The position numbers and the translations under genes were made by a program. DNA of 60,272 nucleotides. It comes from Pseudoduganella sp. GTDB taxonomy: Bacteria; Pseudomonadota; Gammaproteobacteria; Burkholderiales; Burkholderiaceae_D. Where the stretch lies: the NCBI GenBank assembly GCA_021323265.1, contig JAJTCO010000012.1, forward strand, positions 1 to 60,272, read 5' to 3'. Shown here piece after piece: positions 52,450-60,272 of the stretch. The notes beneath the pieces are model-generated. The model did no database searches. It saw only the letters and a program-made list of their open reading frames with translations, and was not told the DNA's origin. Position 1 is the first letter of the stretch; each line of letters begins with the position of its first letter.

Positions 52450-54477
52450 TCAGATCGTCTGCCAAGGCGTCCAACGCCGCCGCCGACTCCGCGCGCGCGG
52501 CCTGGGAGATTGAAGTTCGCCTTGCCGTGCCTCTGCGACCGGTTGCCAAACCGGCTGCCAGCGCGTCGCGTCGTTATCCCACCAATGGCGCCGTGCAGCG
52601 ATTCCGTCGCGCGGAAGCGCGAGGGAAACGACTTTACCGGTGTCCTCGAACACCAGGCCGCACTTCCGCAGTGTATTCAGACTAACTTCGACGTTGTCTG
52701 AAAACTTTTGAGCATGTCGCTCCTTCAACCTGGCCAGCGAGGAGGGGCGCTCGCATTCCAGCAATAACCACCCAGCTGCCTCGTCCAGAAAATACGTCAA
52801 AGCCGGATCTGCACGGCTATCCTGGATGATGACCCTGCGACGATCGTCAAAGTCGTAACGCAGATCCACCGTCCGGGAGTTGTCAGCCGCTGTCCATTCG
52901 TCGCATAGGCGCTCGATCTCACGGTAGGCTCGCGCAAGGCGGGAAGAGGGTTCAAACGGAATCTCGAACATATAGCAGTATTGATCGAGATCGAAGCCCG
53001 ACTTCTGGCGATAAGTGTCCGAGAATATGAGCTCGTAAGAGTGTTCATGCCTGGGCTGCGGCAGGTTGAAACGTGCCGGATCCGCGTGCAACGGCGCATA
53101 TCTTGTAATTTGAATCCTGCCGCGCGTACTCGGAGGATCAAGATGCTTGAGTAGTGGGAGCGCTTGAACCATCGCCTCGACCGACTCCGCGTCATCCTGC
53201 GGAAGGCCATACAGGATGTTGTAGAAAATCGTGATGCCGTATCTTCTTGCCATCAGCAGAAGATGGACGTTCTGAATCCCCGAGACGCCCTTGTCCATGG
53301 CTTTCAGCACGCTGGTACAAAATGACTCGATGCCTGGCTGGACCTCGATGAAGCCAGCGGCAGCCAGCAAACTGGCTTTGTCTTCGCTGATATTGGCTTT
53401 CAGTTCGCATTTAATGCGATAGGGTGCACCTGCCTCGACTAACGCCGGCAGCAGGGTCACGTAATAGGCGTGCGGAAGGATGTAGTCGGAAAAGCGGTAC
53501 TCACGACAGCCATACCGCTCGCTAAGCTGCGCCAGCATCGAGAGCACGGATCCGGAGGTACGCGACCGGTAGTTCAAGTCGTCGTCATGGATTCCACAAA
53601 ATACGCAATGGTGTGATGCGCCCCACCAACAGCCGCGGGAGTTCTCAACAGGCAGGCGATCGATAGAGACTTCCACTTTGTGCTCACGCTGCAGGCGCCG
53701 TACATCCTCGTAGAAATCATCGAAGTCAGGCACCGGCACCCGATCCATGTCCAACAGCGGGGCCCGGCGACTTTCCGCCACTTGCCCCGCAGGATTGCGG
53801 TAAATGAGGTTGGGCACGTTTGACAGATCCCGAATGGGCGCGGCGGAAGCACGCGCCAGCTCCGCAATACACGGCTCGCCTTCGCCGGTGCAGATCGCAT
53901 CGATCCAGGGGAATGCTTGAAGCAGCATTGGTCCGGTCGGTGCACGCACTGCATAGCCCCCAAAGGCCACCGTGATTCCGGGGGCAAGTGCCTTGAGCCG
54001 CATCGATATTGCAGCCGACGCAATGGTCTGGTCGAACATGCAGGTAAACCCGACAAGCGTCGGTCTCGCCTCCAGAATGTACGCCACTTCCGACTCCACC
54101 CACTTGGGTATGACTTCATTCCGTAGCCGCAGGATGTGAGATACGACGCCTGGAATGCCACCATAGCGGCGAAAGTCAATCGCCACGGCGGCAAGCTCGG
54201 CGCATTTCTCCCTGAGCAGGCGCAGCTGCCGCGCCGATGGGCAGGGATCAAGGATTCCGCTGAACAGAAAATCATTCAACGCGAAAGCTTGTCCAATCGC
54301 AGCGTAGGTGTCGCCGCGCAGGAATTCGAGGGCAAAAAGGTTCAGATGGTAAACGCGGCAGAATATCCCTTGCTTGCGCAGCACCGCCTTGAGGATGGAA
54401 AGCCCGAGGCTCGGTTCGTTAAGCGAGGTCCAGGGCGGACTGATAAGCATGACGCGCGGCGCCGGCACCGTATCCAT
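52450..54477 (-). CDS. B12-type radical SAM enzyme, RiPP maturation family 1
   Basis: The protein has 675 residues. Residues about 8-230 are a B12-binding-like domain (VMLISPPWTSLNEPSLGLSI, TVAFGGYAV, ICTGEGEPCIAELAR). The radical SAM domain has SRGCWWGASHHCVFCGIHDD, with the cluster cysteines at 283, 291 and 294 (C-x7-C-x2-C). That CWWG form is the hallmark of the ribosomal-peptide maturation radical SAM 1 family. Related enzymes methylate or otherwise modify peptide carbon centres. The C-terminus is an odd basic, Trp-containing tail (RPRARSRRRRWTPWQTI). Base composition is lower in GC than neighbours, which suggests transfer. It starts 2 bases after the upstream partner gene. Confidence 0.88.
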   Translation of the reverse strand: MDTVPAPRVMLISPPWTSLNEPSLGLSILKAVLRKQGIFCRVYHLNLFALEFLRGDTYAAIGQAFALNDFLFSGILDPCPSARQLRLLREKCAELAAVAIDFRRYGGIPGVVSHILRLRNEVIPKWVESEVAYILEARPTLVGFTCMFDQTIASAAISMRLKALAPGITVAFGGYAVRAPTGPMLLQAFPWIDAICTGEGEPCIAELARASAAPIRDLSNVPNLIYRNPAGQVAESRRAPLLDMDRVPVPDFDDFYEDVRRLQREHKVEVSIDRLPVENSRGCWWGASHHCVFCGIHDDDLNYRSRTSGSVLSMLAQLSERYGCREYRFSDYILPHAYYVTLLPALVEAGAPYRIKCELKANISEDKASLLAAAGFIEVQPGIESFCTSVLKAMDKGVSGIQNVHLLLMARRYGITIFYNILYGLPQDDAESVEAMVQALPLLKHLDPPSTRGRIQITRYAPLHADPARFNLPQPRHEHSYELIFSDTYRQKSGFDLDQYCYMFEIPFEPSSRLARAYREIERLCDEWTAADNSRTVDLRYDFDDRRRVIIQDSRADPALTYFLDEAAGWLLLECERPSSLARLKERHAQKFSDNVEVSLNTLRKCGLVFEDTGKVVSLALPRDGIAARRHWWDNDATRWQPVWQPVAEARQGELQSPRPRARSRRRRWTPWQTI

Positions 54478-54479
54478 GA

Positions 54480-55322
54480 TCAGAACTTTTCGATGCCAGA
54501 CCGGTCAAGCACGTTCTCACCTAGCCGGGGTTTCGCCACCACCAGGACGACCGCCACAACGCCGACGACGATACCTTGCTCGATACTCAAATTGGCGACA
54601 TCCCCCGGACGCCCAACCAACGCGCTGCCGCCCAGAATCCTGTCAACCGCTTCGTTGCTCAGTGCATGCTGGATCGATTCGGAAACTCCTACCGGCTGCA
54701 CGCTCCATTCTTCAAGGAAGCGGCCATCCTCTATCACCGCATGGAAGAAGGACACCACTTCCCGTTCGACCGGATCGCGAATTGACTGCAGTTGGGACGG
54801 CGCCAAGCCTTTCAACGTCTGGGCATCATGCGTCGAGAGCTTGAAATGAATCTGCTTCGCGACGGCATGCGGGTCTTCCAGGGTTTCGGCAAGCTTTGTG
54901 CCGTGCGCCGACGTGCGCGCAAGGAATTCAATCAAGTCGGTCGACAGGACATTCGTCGCCAACAGTTCGCGTGGCTCTATTCCACCGCGTGGGGGCCAGG
55001 AGATGGAGCGAGGCGGGGCACCGGACGATCCGCAAACAAAGCCGTCGTCGTCGCTGAGGTAGACAAGCGAGTTGTCGGCGTCGAGCCTGCCAATTGCCGC
55101 CTCGACGCGTTCAACGGCAATGTTGCTGACCTTGTTGGCAAGCGATATCAGGTCGCGGGAGGCGTCATCGGAAGTTGAGTCGCCAGCCGCCCGCAAGAGT
55201 CCGCTCACCGCCGCAAGGTTTGCGAGGACCTCGGGCGCAAATCTTGGAATTGCGCGAACGCTCTTTTCATCCATCAAGATCCCGCCGGCCTTGCCACCGT
55301 CAAAGAGAATGATCCTGCTCAT
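54480..55322 (-). CDS. Unknown partner of the radical SAM enzyme, possible RiPP precursor or scaffold
   Basis: I do not recognise this 280-residue protein. It starts MSRIILFDGGKAGGILMDEK. The middle is helical (FLARTSAHGTKLAETLEDPH, LKGLAPSQLQSIRDPVEREV). Residues 251-263 are a striking Val/Gly/Ala run (IVVGVVAVVLVVA), followed by a 17-residue polar end. The ATG at 55322 has AAGGGGAA upstream. It precedes the radical SAM gene by 2 bases and shares its lower GC. No small precursor ORF is evident nearby. The hydrophobic tail could be a modified core, or simply a membrane helix. Confidence 0.65.
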   Translation of the reverse strand: MSRIILFDGGKAGGILMDEKSVRAIPRFAPEVLANLAAVSGLLRAAGDSTSDDASRDLISLANKVSNIAVERVEAAIGRLDADNSLVYLSDDDGFVCGSSGAPPRSISWPPRGGIEPRELLATNVLSTDLIEFLARTSAHGTKLAETLEDPHAVAKQIHFKLSTHDAQTLKGLAPSQLQSIRDPVEREVVSFFHAVIEDGRFLEEWSVQPVGVSESIQHALSNEAVDRILGGSALVGRPGDVANLSIEQGIVVGVVAVVLVVAKPRLGENVLDRSGIEKF

Positions 55323-55523
55323 GATTTGTTCCCCTTCACCAAATTCAGCGGTGCATATCGGACGTGCATGTGAAATCTTAGAGCACAAACACCGCAGTTT
55401 GTTTGGATCTCCTCACTCGAACGTGCATTGGGACCGATTCGGACGGAATGGCAACACTATCAAACCGGGAGCGCCTGCCCATCGACCGGCAAGGCGGAGA
55501 CGACGTTGGTAACATAGCGCCAT

Positions 55524-56330
55524 ATGAACGCAATCGCCCCCATTGCCCACGTCGGCGCCCTGCTACGCGAATGGCGCTCCGCGCGCCGCCTGAGCCAGAT
55601 GGATCTGGCGCTCGACGCCGGCCTGTCCACGCGCCACCTGAGCTGCATCGAAACCGGCAAGGCCCAGCCCAGCCGCGACATCCTGGCGCGCATCGCCGAC
55701 ACGCTGGAGATGTCGCTGCGCGAGCGCAACGCCCTGCTGGTGGCCGCCGGCTACGCGCCGCGCTACACGGAATCCGCACTGGCCAACCCTGAACTGGCGC
55801 CGATGCGGCGCGCCATCGAAGCCATGCTGCGCCAGCAGGAGCCCTACCCCGCCTTCCTGATGAACCGGCACTGGGATATCGTGATGGCCAACGAGGCGGC
55901 GCTGCGCATGAACCGCTGGCTGCTCGGCGGGCGCGACAGCCCGCACCGCAATATTCTGCACAACGTGTTCGACCCGCAGGATCTGCGTGGCGCGCTGGAA
56001 AATTGGGAGGAAGTGGCCGGGCACCTGCTGGCGCACCTGCATAAGCTGGTGGCCACCGCGCCGGGCGATGCCCGGGCGCGCGCGCTGCTGGACGAAGTGC
56101 TGTCCTACCCCGGCGTGCCACGCGAATGGCGCCAGCGCGACTTGCGCGCCGTGCCGGCGCCGCTGCTGGAAACCGTGTTCGCACGCGACGGCCAGCGCGT
56201 TGCCCTCTTCTCCACCGTCACCACGTTCGGCACGCCGCGCGACGTGACGCTGGAAGAGTTGCATATTGAATCGTGTTTTCCGGCGGACGAGGCGAGTGCG
56301 GCATTCTGCCGCGCGCTGGCGAATGCCTAG
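55524..56330 (+). CDS. XRE-family regulator with MmyB-like ligand domain
   Basis: The protein has 268 residues. The helix-turn-helix (about 10-65) reads LLREWRSARRLSQMDLALDA and STRHLSCIETGKAQPSRDIL. The C-terminal two thirds is the MmyB-like domain (YPAFLMNRHWDIVMANEAAL, NILHNVFDPQDLRGALENW), a PAS-like fold thought to bind small hydrophobic ligands. It lies divergent from the radical SAM pair, so it might regulate that pair, but members of this family often act on distant redox genes. Its stop overlaps the convergent zinc-finger gene by 4 bases. Confidence 0.9.
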   Translation: MNAIAPIAHVGALLREWRSARRLSQMDLALDAGLSTRHLSCIETGKAQPSRDILARIADTLEMSLRERNALLVAAGYAPRYTESALANPELAPMRRAIEAMLRQQEPYPAFLMNRHWDIVMANEAALRMNRWLLGGRDSPHRNILHNVFDPQDLRGALENWEEVAGHLLAHLHKLVATAPGDARARALLDEVLSYPGVPREWRQRDLRAVPAPLLETVFARDGQRVALFSTVTTFGTPRDVTLEELHIESCFPADEASAAFCRALANA

Positions 56331-56533
56331 GCGCAGGCGTCGACCTGGTTCCTGAAGTCGCGCATGGCGGTGCCCACGCGCAGGGACTCGGCATCGGCCA
56401 TGATCATTTCGCCGCAGGCGTCGCAAAAATCGCCTTCCACCTTGGGGATGACGGTGGTTTGGCCTTTGTACTCGAACGGCATGTCGCGCACCGCGTGCTT
56501 CATTGCAGGCTGGTCGCAAAAGGGACAGATCAT
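56327..56533 (-). CDS. Lone YgiT-type zinc-finger protein (MqsA N-domain-like)
   Basis: This 68-residue protein has two CxxC pairs, in MICPFCDQPAM and GDFCDACGEMIM, as in the zinc-binding N-domain of MqsA antitoxins. The DNA-binding C-domain of MqsA is absent, and no MqsR-like toxin gene adjoins it, so a working toxin-antitoxin pair is not supported. It overlaps the stop of the XRE gene. Confidence 0.8.
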   Translation of the reverse strand: MICPFCDQPAMKHAVRDMPFEYKGQTTVIPKVEGDFCDACGEMIMADAESLRVGTAMRDFRNQVDACA

Positions 56534-56577
56534 TTAGGGCTCCGTGGGCTGCTGCTGGCAATGTAGCAGATCGGGGG

Positions 56578-56616
56578 AACCCGGTAAACCAGGGTACGGC
56601 CCAAGGGCCGGACCCT
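56578..56616. repeat. Second copy of the GGTAAACC dispersed repeat with hairpin
   Basis: CCCGGTAAACCAGGGT matches the element at 24291-24307. It runs into a hairpin, AGGGT-A-CGGCCC (56591-56602) paired with GGGCCG-G-ACCCT (56605-56616), which ends 6 bases before the SMP-30 stop codon. It could act as a terminator or mRNA stabiliser for the sugar-acid operon, but it has no U-tract. Confidence 0.65.
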
Positions 56617-56622
56617 GTCTGT

Positions 56623-57498
56623 TCACATGAAAGGGGTTTCGGGGACGCCTTGGGCCTGCGGGCGCAGCAGCAGGACGCTGCCGGGCCAGTCGTTCCCGGC
56701 GTTGCCGGGGTCGATGGAAGTGACTAGCAAGGTGGAGAGATCCGGGCCGCCGAAGCTGCACATCGACGGTTTGGCCAGCGGCAGCGCGATCTCGCGATCG
56801 AGCACGCCGGCCGGCGTATAGCGCTGCAGCAGGCCGCCGTCGTTGGCGCAGCTCCAGTAGCAGCCGTCGGCGTCCACCGCGGCGCCGTCCGGGCGGCCCT
56901 TCTGCAGCCCCAGGTCGAGGAAGATGCGCTTGTTGTGCGGCGTGCCGCTGGCCGTGTCGTAATCGAAGGCCCACACCATGCGCCGCTGCGGGTGCGAATC
57001 GGACAGGTACATGACGTCGCCGCGCGGCGAAAAGGCGGTGCCGTTCTGCGTCAGCATGCCGGACACGAATGGCGCCGACAGGCCGCCGTCGGCAGTGTAG
57101 CGATACAGCTTGCCCACCGCGCGCGCCGCCGCCATGTCCATGAACATGGTGCCGGCCCAGAAACGGCCCTGACGGTCGCAGCGCCCGTCGTTGAAGCGCA
57201 TGCCCTCGAACAGTTCGGACGCCGGTGGCGCCGCCAGCGGCTCGCAGGCCACGCTGCCGTCTTCGCCCAGCACCAGGTGGAAGATGCCGCTTTCCATGCC
57301 CGCCACCAGGCCGCCGCGCGCGGCCGGCGTCACGCAGGCCGCCATTTCCGGCGTTTCCCAGAAGCGCTTGGCGCCGCTGGCGTAATCCAGGCGCCAGATG
57401 CGGCGCGCCGGAATGTCGACCCAGTACCAGGCGCCTTGCGCCGCGTGCCAGGTGGGGCTTTCCCCCACCGTGCAGTGAACACCGCTGACTTTTTCCAT
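56623..57498 (-). CDS. SMP-30/gluconolactonase family protein
   Basis: The protein has 291 residues, the normal family length. The propeller opens with VGESPTWHAAQGAWYWVDIP, whose glutamate is a metal ligand. MRFNDGRCDRQGRFWAGTM and LTQNGTAFSPRGDVMYLSDS supply the other conserved Asn and Asp ligands. The family hydrolyses sugar lactones. The ATG overlaps the MFS stop (TGATG), and a dehydrogenase for alpha-ketoglutarate semialdehyde lies upstream. This fits oxidative breakdown of a pentose or hexarate. Confidence 0.92.
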   Translation of the reverse strand: MEKVSGVHCTVGESPTWHAAQGAWYWVDIPARRIWRLDYASGAKRFWETPEMAACVTPAARGGLVAGMESGIFHLVLGEDGSVACEPLAAPPASELFEGMRFNDGRCDRQGRFWAGTMFMDMAAARAVGKLYRYTADGGLSAPFVSGMLTQNGTAFSPRGDVMYLSDSHPQRRMVWAFDYDTASGTPHNKRIFLDLGLQKGRPDGAAVDADGCYWSCANDGGLLQRYTPAGVLDREIALPLAKPSMCSFGGPDLSTLLVTSIDPGNAGNDWPGSVLLLRPQAQGVPETPFM

Positions 57499-58901
57499 CA
57501 AAGATCCGTGATTTCCTTATGTGCCGGCACCAGCGCCTTCATGATGCACCATGCCAGCAGGTAGGCCAGCGCGCAGAAGGTGAACATGATCATGTAGCCG
57601 GTCTGGATCTGCCCCAGCGCGCCGTAATGGTCGAACAGCCGGCCCGCCACCTTGGTGATCAGGACGCCGCCCAGGCCACCGGCCATGCCGCCGATGCCCA
57701 CCACGGAACCGACGCTGTGCTTGGGGAACATGTCGGACACGGTCGTGAACAGGTTGGCCGACCAGGCCTGGTGCGCCGAGGCGCCGATGCCGATCAGCAC
57801 CACCGGCACCCACACGCCCAGGTAGCCGAAAGGCTGCGCCAGCAGGACGACCAGCGGGAAGAAGGCGATGGTCAACATGGCGCGCATGCGGCCGTGATAG
57901 ACGCTGGCGCCGCGGTTGATGAACCAGGCCGGGAACCAGCCGCCGCCGATCGAGCCGACCATGGTCATCGAGTACAGCACGGCCAGCGGGACCACCATCT
58001 CGGTGGCGCTCAGGCCGTACTGCGCCGACATGAACTTGGGCAGCCAGAACAGGAAGAACCACCACACGCCGTCGGTCAGGAACTTGCCGACGGTGAAGGC
58101 CCAGGTCTGGCGATAGCCCAGCAGCTTGAACCAGGACGTCTTGCGCTGCGCTTCGGCCGCGGCAGGCGCTGCGTCGACGGCATCGCTGTTGATGTAATCG
58201 AGTTCGGCGCGCGAAAGGCGCTTCTGGCGCGCTGGCGTATCGTAGAAATGCAGCCAGAAGCCCATCCAGACGAAGCCGACGGCGCCGATGATGATGAAGG
58301 CCGCCTGCCAGCCCCAGAATTCGGCGATCAAGGGCACCGTGATCGGCGCCAGGATGGCGCCGATATTGGCGCCGGAATTGAAGATGCCGGTGGCGAAGGA
58401 ACGCTCCTTCTTCGGGAAGTACTCGGCCGTGGCCTTGATCGCGGCCGGGAAGTTGCCCGCCTCGCCCAGCGCCAGCACGGCGCGGCCGACCATGAAGCCC
58501 GCCACGGAAACCGGCACGGCAGCCAGGCCGACGCCGACGAAGATGTTGCTGACGGCGGTGCCGATGGCCACCGAGTAGGCGTGCAAAATGGCGCCGAAGG
58601 ACCAGACCACGATGGCCAGCACGAAGGCGCGGCGGGTGCCCATCTTGTCGATCACGCGGCCGGCGAACAGCATCGAGATCGCGTACACGAACTGGAACAC
58701 GGCGGCGATGTTGGCGTAGTCCGTGTTGGACCAGTTGAATTCCTGCGACAGTGCGGGCGCCAGCAGCGACAGCACCTGGCGGTCCAGGTAGTTGATGGTG
58801 GTGGCGAAGAACAGCAGGCCACAGATGGTCCAGCGGTATTTGCCGATGGCGGCGGCCGGTTCGGCGGCAACGCCGACGGCTTGCGGTGTGTGCTGATTCA
58901 T
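57498..58901 (-). CDS. MFS transporter, anion:cation symporter type (hexuronate/sugar-acid)
   Basis: This 467-residue inner-membrane carrier has 12 helices. The first helix region has YRWTICGLLFFATTINYLDR and the loop after helix 2 has MLFAGRVIDKMGTRRAF. These are typical of ExuT/GudP-like symporters. It probably imports the sugar or sugar acid processed by the lactonase and the dehydrogenase encoded on either side. Confidence 0.9.
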   Translation of the reverse strand: MNQHTPQAVGVAAEPAAAIGKYRWTICGLLFFATTINYLDRQVLSLLAPALSQEFNWSNTDYANIAAVFQFVYAISMLFAGRVIDKMGTRRAFVLAIVVWSFGAILHAYSVAIGTAVSNIFVGVGLAAVPVSVAGFMVGRAVLALGEAGNFPAAIKATAEYFPKKERSFATGIFNSGANIGAILAPITVPLIAEFWGWQAAFIIIGAVGFVWMGFWLHFYDTPARQKRLSRAELDYINSDAVDAAPAAAEAQRKTSWFKLLGYRQTWAFTVGKFLTDGVWWFFLFWLPKFMSAQYGLSATEMVVPLAVLYSMTMVGSIGGGWFPAWFINRGASVYHGRMRAMLTIAFFPLVVLLAQPFGYLGVWVPVVLIGIGASAHQAWSANLFTTVSDMFPKHSVGSVVGIGGMAGGLGGVLITKVAGRLFDHYGALGQIQTGYMIMFTFCALAYLLAWCIMKALVPAHKEITDL

Positions 58902-58919
58902 AAGTTTTTTTAGTCAAAG

Positions 58920-58941
58920 CGGCCGGTGTCTCCCCCGGCCG
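58920..58941 (-). other. Hairpin between the dehydrogenase and transporter genes
   Basis: A 7-bp GC stem (CGGCCGG 58920-58926 with CCGGCCG 58935-58941, 8-base loop) lies in the 50-base gap inside the operon. It has no U-tract, so it is more likely an mRNA-processing or attenuating structure than a terminator. Confidence 0.35.
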
Positions 58942-58951
58942 TACTGCATGA

Positions 58952-60272
58952 TCACACTGCTTGGCGCAGTTCCCCGTCCACCAGACGCGCCAGGCGCAGT
59001 GGATTATCGTCCTGCAAGGCCGCCGGCAGCAAGGCCGCCGGCACGTTCTGGTAGCTTACCGGACGCAGGAAGCGTTCGATCGCACTGGCGCCGACCGACG
59101 TGGTGCGCGTATCGGACGTCGCCGGGAACGGGCCGCCATGCACCATCGCATGGCAAACCTCGACACCGGTCGGGAAGCCGTTGAACAGCACGCGGCCCGC
59201 CTTGCGCTCCAGCGTTGGCAGCAGCCTGGCGGCGAACGGGTGGTCGTCGGCCGTGCAGTGCACGGTGGCGGTCAGCTGTCCTTCCAGGCTGGCGGCCAGG
59301 CGCAGCACTTCGGCTTCATCGCGGCAGGCAACCAGCAGCGAGGCCGGACCGAACACTTCCTCCTGCAGCGCGTGGCTGGCCACGAAGGCATCGGCGTCCA
59401 CGCGGAACAGTGCAGCTTGCGCCGCGCAGCCCGCGCCCTGCTCCTGGCCCGTCGCCAGCAGCTTGACGCCGGCCACGCCGGACAGGCGGCCAATGCCGGA
59501 CTGGTAGGCATCGTGGATGCCCGCGGTCAGCATGGTGCCGGCACCCTTGGGCTGCAGCGCGGCGGCGGCAGCGGCGGCGAAGCGGTCGAAATCGGGACCG
59601 GCCACGCCAATCACCAGGCCCGGGTTGGTGCAGAACTGGCCCACGCCCATGGTCAGCGATTCGACAAAGGCGGCGCCCAATGTTTCGGCGTTGGCGGCCA
59701 GGGTGGCCGGCAGCATGAAGACCGGATTGATGGAGCTCATCTCAGCGTACACGGGAATGGGCTCATGGCGCGCGGCGGCAGTGCGCATCAGCGCGGTGCC
59801 GCCCTGGCGCGAACCGGTGAAGCCGACCGCCTTGATCGACGGATGGGCCACCAGCGCCTGGCCGACCACGCGGCCGTCGCCGTGGATCATGGAGAACACG
59901 CCTTCCGGCATGCCGCAGTCGGCCACGGCTTTCTGTACCGCACGCGCCACCAGCTCGGATGTGCCGGGGTGGGCGGCATGGGCCTTCACCACCACCGGGC
60001 AGCCGGCCGCCAGGGCGGATGCCGTGTCGCCGCCCGCCACCGAGAAGGCCAGCGGGAAGTTGGAGGCGCCGAAGACGGCCACCGGGCCGATGGCGATCTT
60101 GCGCAGGCGCAGGTCGGGACGCGGCGGCGTGCGCTGCGGCAAGGCCGAGTCCAGCGTGGCGTGTTGCCAGTGACCGTCGCGCACCACCTTGGCGAACAGG
60201 CGCAGCTGGTTGACGGTGCGTCCGCGCTCGCCTTCCAGGCGTGCTTGCGGCAGGCCGGTTTCGGCCATGGCG
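58952..60272 (-). CDS. Aldehyde dehydrogenase, 2,5-dioxovalerate (alpha-ketoglutarate semialdehyde) type, 5' end outside window
   Basis: About 440 C-terminal residues are visible and the frame runs off the right edge. Features are the cofactor region [46 protein letters not shown] and the catalytic cysteine in [10 protein letters not shown]. The end reads [20 protein letters not shown]. These are diagnostic of the NADP-preferring KGSA dehydrogenase group, the last step of non-phosphorylating pentose and of glucarate/galactarate pathways. It is upstream of the MFS and SMP-30 genes in one operon. Confidence 0.92.
   Translation of the reverse strand, partial: AMAETGLPQARLEGERGRTVNQLRLFAKVVRDGHWQHATLDSALPQRTPPRPDLRLRKIAIGPVAVFGASNFPLAFSVAGGDTASALAAGCPVVVKAHAAHPGTSELVARAVQKAVADCGMPEGVFSMIHGDGRVVGQALVAHPSIKAVGFTGSRQGGTALMRTAAARHEPIPVYAEMSSINPVFMLPATLAANAETLGAAFVESLTMGVGQFCTNPGLVIGVAGPDFDRFAAAAAAALQPKGAGTMLTAGIHDAYQSGIGRLSGVAGVKLLATGQEQGAGCAAQAALFRVDADAFVASHALQEEVFGPASLLVACRDEAEVLRLAASLEGQLTATVHCTADDHPFAARLLPTLERKAGRVLFNGFPTGVEVCHAMVHGGPFPATSDTRTTSVGASAIERFLRPVSYQNVPAALLPAALQDDNPLRLARLVDGELRQAV

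Noticed and set aside
56327..56533. An MqsRA toxin-antitoxin module
   Set aside because: Only a zinc-finger half is present, with no toxin gene and no antitoxin DNA-binding domain.
1..60272. tRNA, rRNA, CRISPR arrays, insertion sequences, prophage or replication origins
   Set aside because: None was seen by eye. There is no transposase, integrase or regular short repeat array.

Overview
The window is GC-rich chromosomal DNA. Its protein families (DUF4214 surface proteins with type I secretion, FecR/CHASE2 cyclase pairs, LpxO, TrhO, a KGSA-type dehydrogenase cluster) and a dispersed GGTAAACC / GGGTCTGACCC repeat suggest a betaproteobacterium of the Oxalobacteraceae (Massilia/Duganella type). 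This placement is inference; no rRNA or tRNA gene is present to confirm it.

Layout. 1-3.6 kb: 5' part of dnaE, a small periplasmic cytochrome c, a MaoC-type protein and trhO. 3.6-6.2 kb: a DUF4214 lipoprotein, a broken Fic gene, and a short fossil of a second DUF4214 C-terminus. 6.2-24.3 kb: a cell-surface and secretion region. It holds two small genes of unknown role, a methyltransferase with a regulatory domain, a complete type I secretion set (TolC, HlyD, ABC ATPase), a 1491-residue cysteine-free RTX/DUF4214 surface protein, a FecR-domain protein, and a divergent operon encoding a CHASE2 class III cyclase, a TPR/beta-barrel protein, a VanZ-like protein and a Crp/Fnr regulator. 24.4-40.2 kb: an ABC-dependent O-antigen-type locus (Wzm, Wzt, WbdD-like methyltransferase, three-domain glycosyltransferase, Gtr-like trio, acyltransferase), followed by oppositely oriented FkbM, GT-C-like, GT2 and methyltransferase genes. 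40.4-52.4 kb: PIG-L deacetylase, rhlE, a propeller-GGDEF protein, an Nramp-like transporter, small exported proteins, an esterase, lpxO, a second copy of the Cys4 methyltransferase, and a Tat-exported hydrolase. 52.4-55.3 kb: a lower-GC island with a RiPP-type radical SAM enzyme and an unknown partner. 55.5-60.3 kb: an XRE regulator, a lone YgiT-type zinc finger, and a sugar-acid operon (SMP-30 lactonase, MFS transporter, semialdehyde dehydrogenase cut by the window edge).

Main discovery. Three perfect TGTGA-N6-TCACA sites lie in the window, and each is in a promoter region: upstream of the type I secretion operon (13471), the giant surface protein (18215) and fecR (19880). The operon divergent from fecR encodes both a class III cyclase with adenylate-type residues and a Crp/Fnr protein whose recognition helix carries the E. 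coli CRP contact pattern R-E-T-V-x-R. I read this as a self-contained cyclic-nucleotide circuit that controls a surface layer and its exporter. The sites and genes are seen directly; the regulatory wiring is inference.

Limits: starts were chosen by eye from Shine-Dalgarno sequences, overlaps and domain limits. Family names come from recognised motifs, not from searches.
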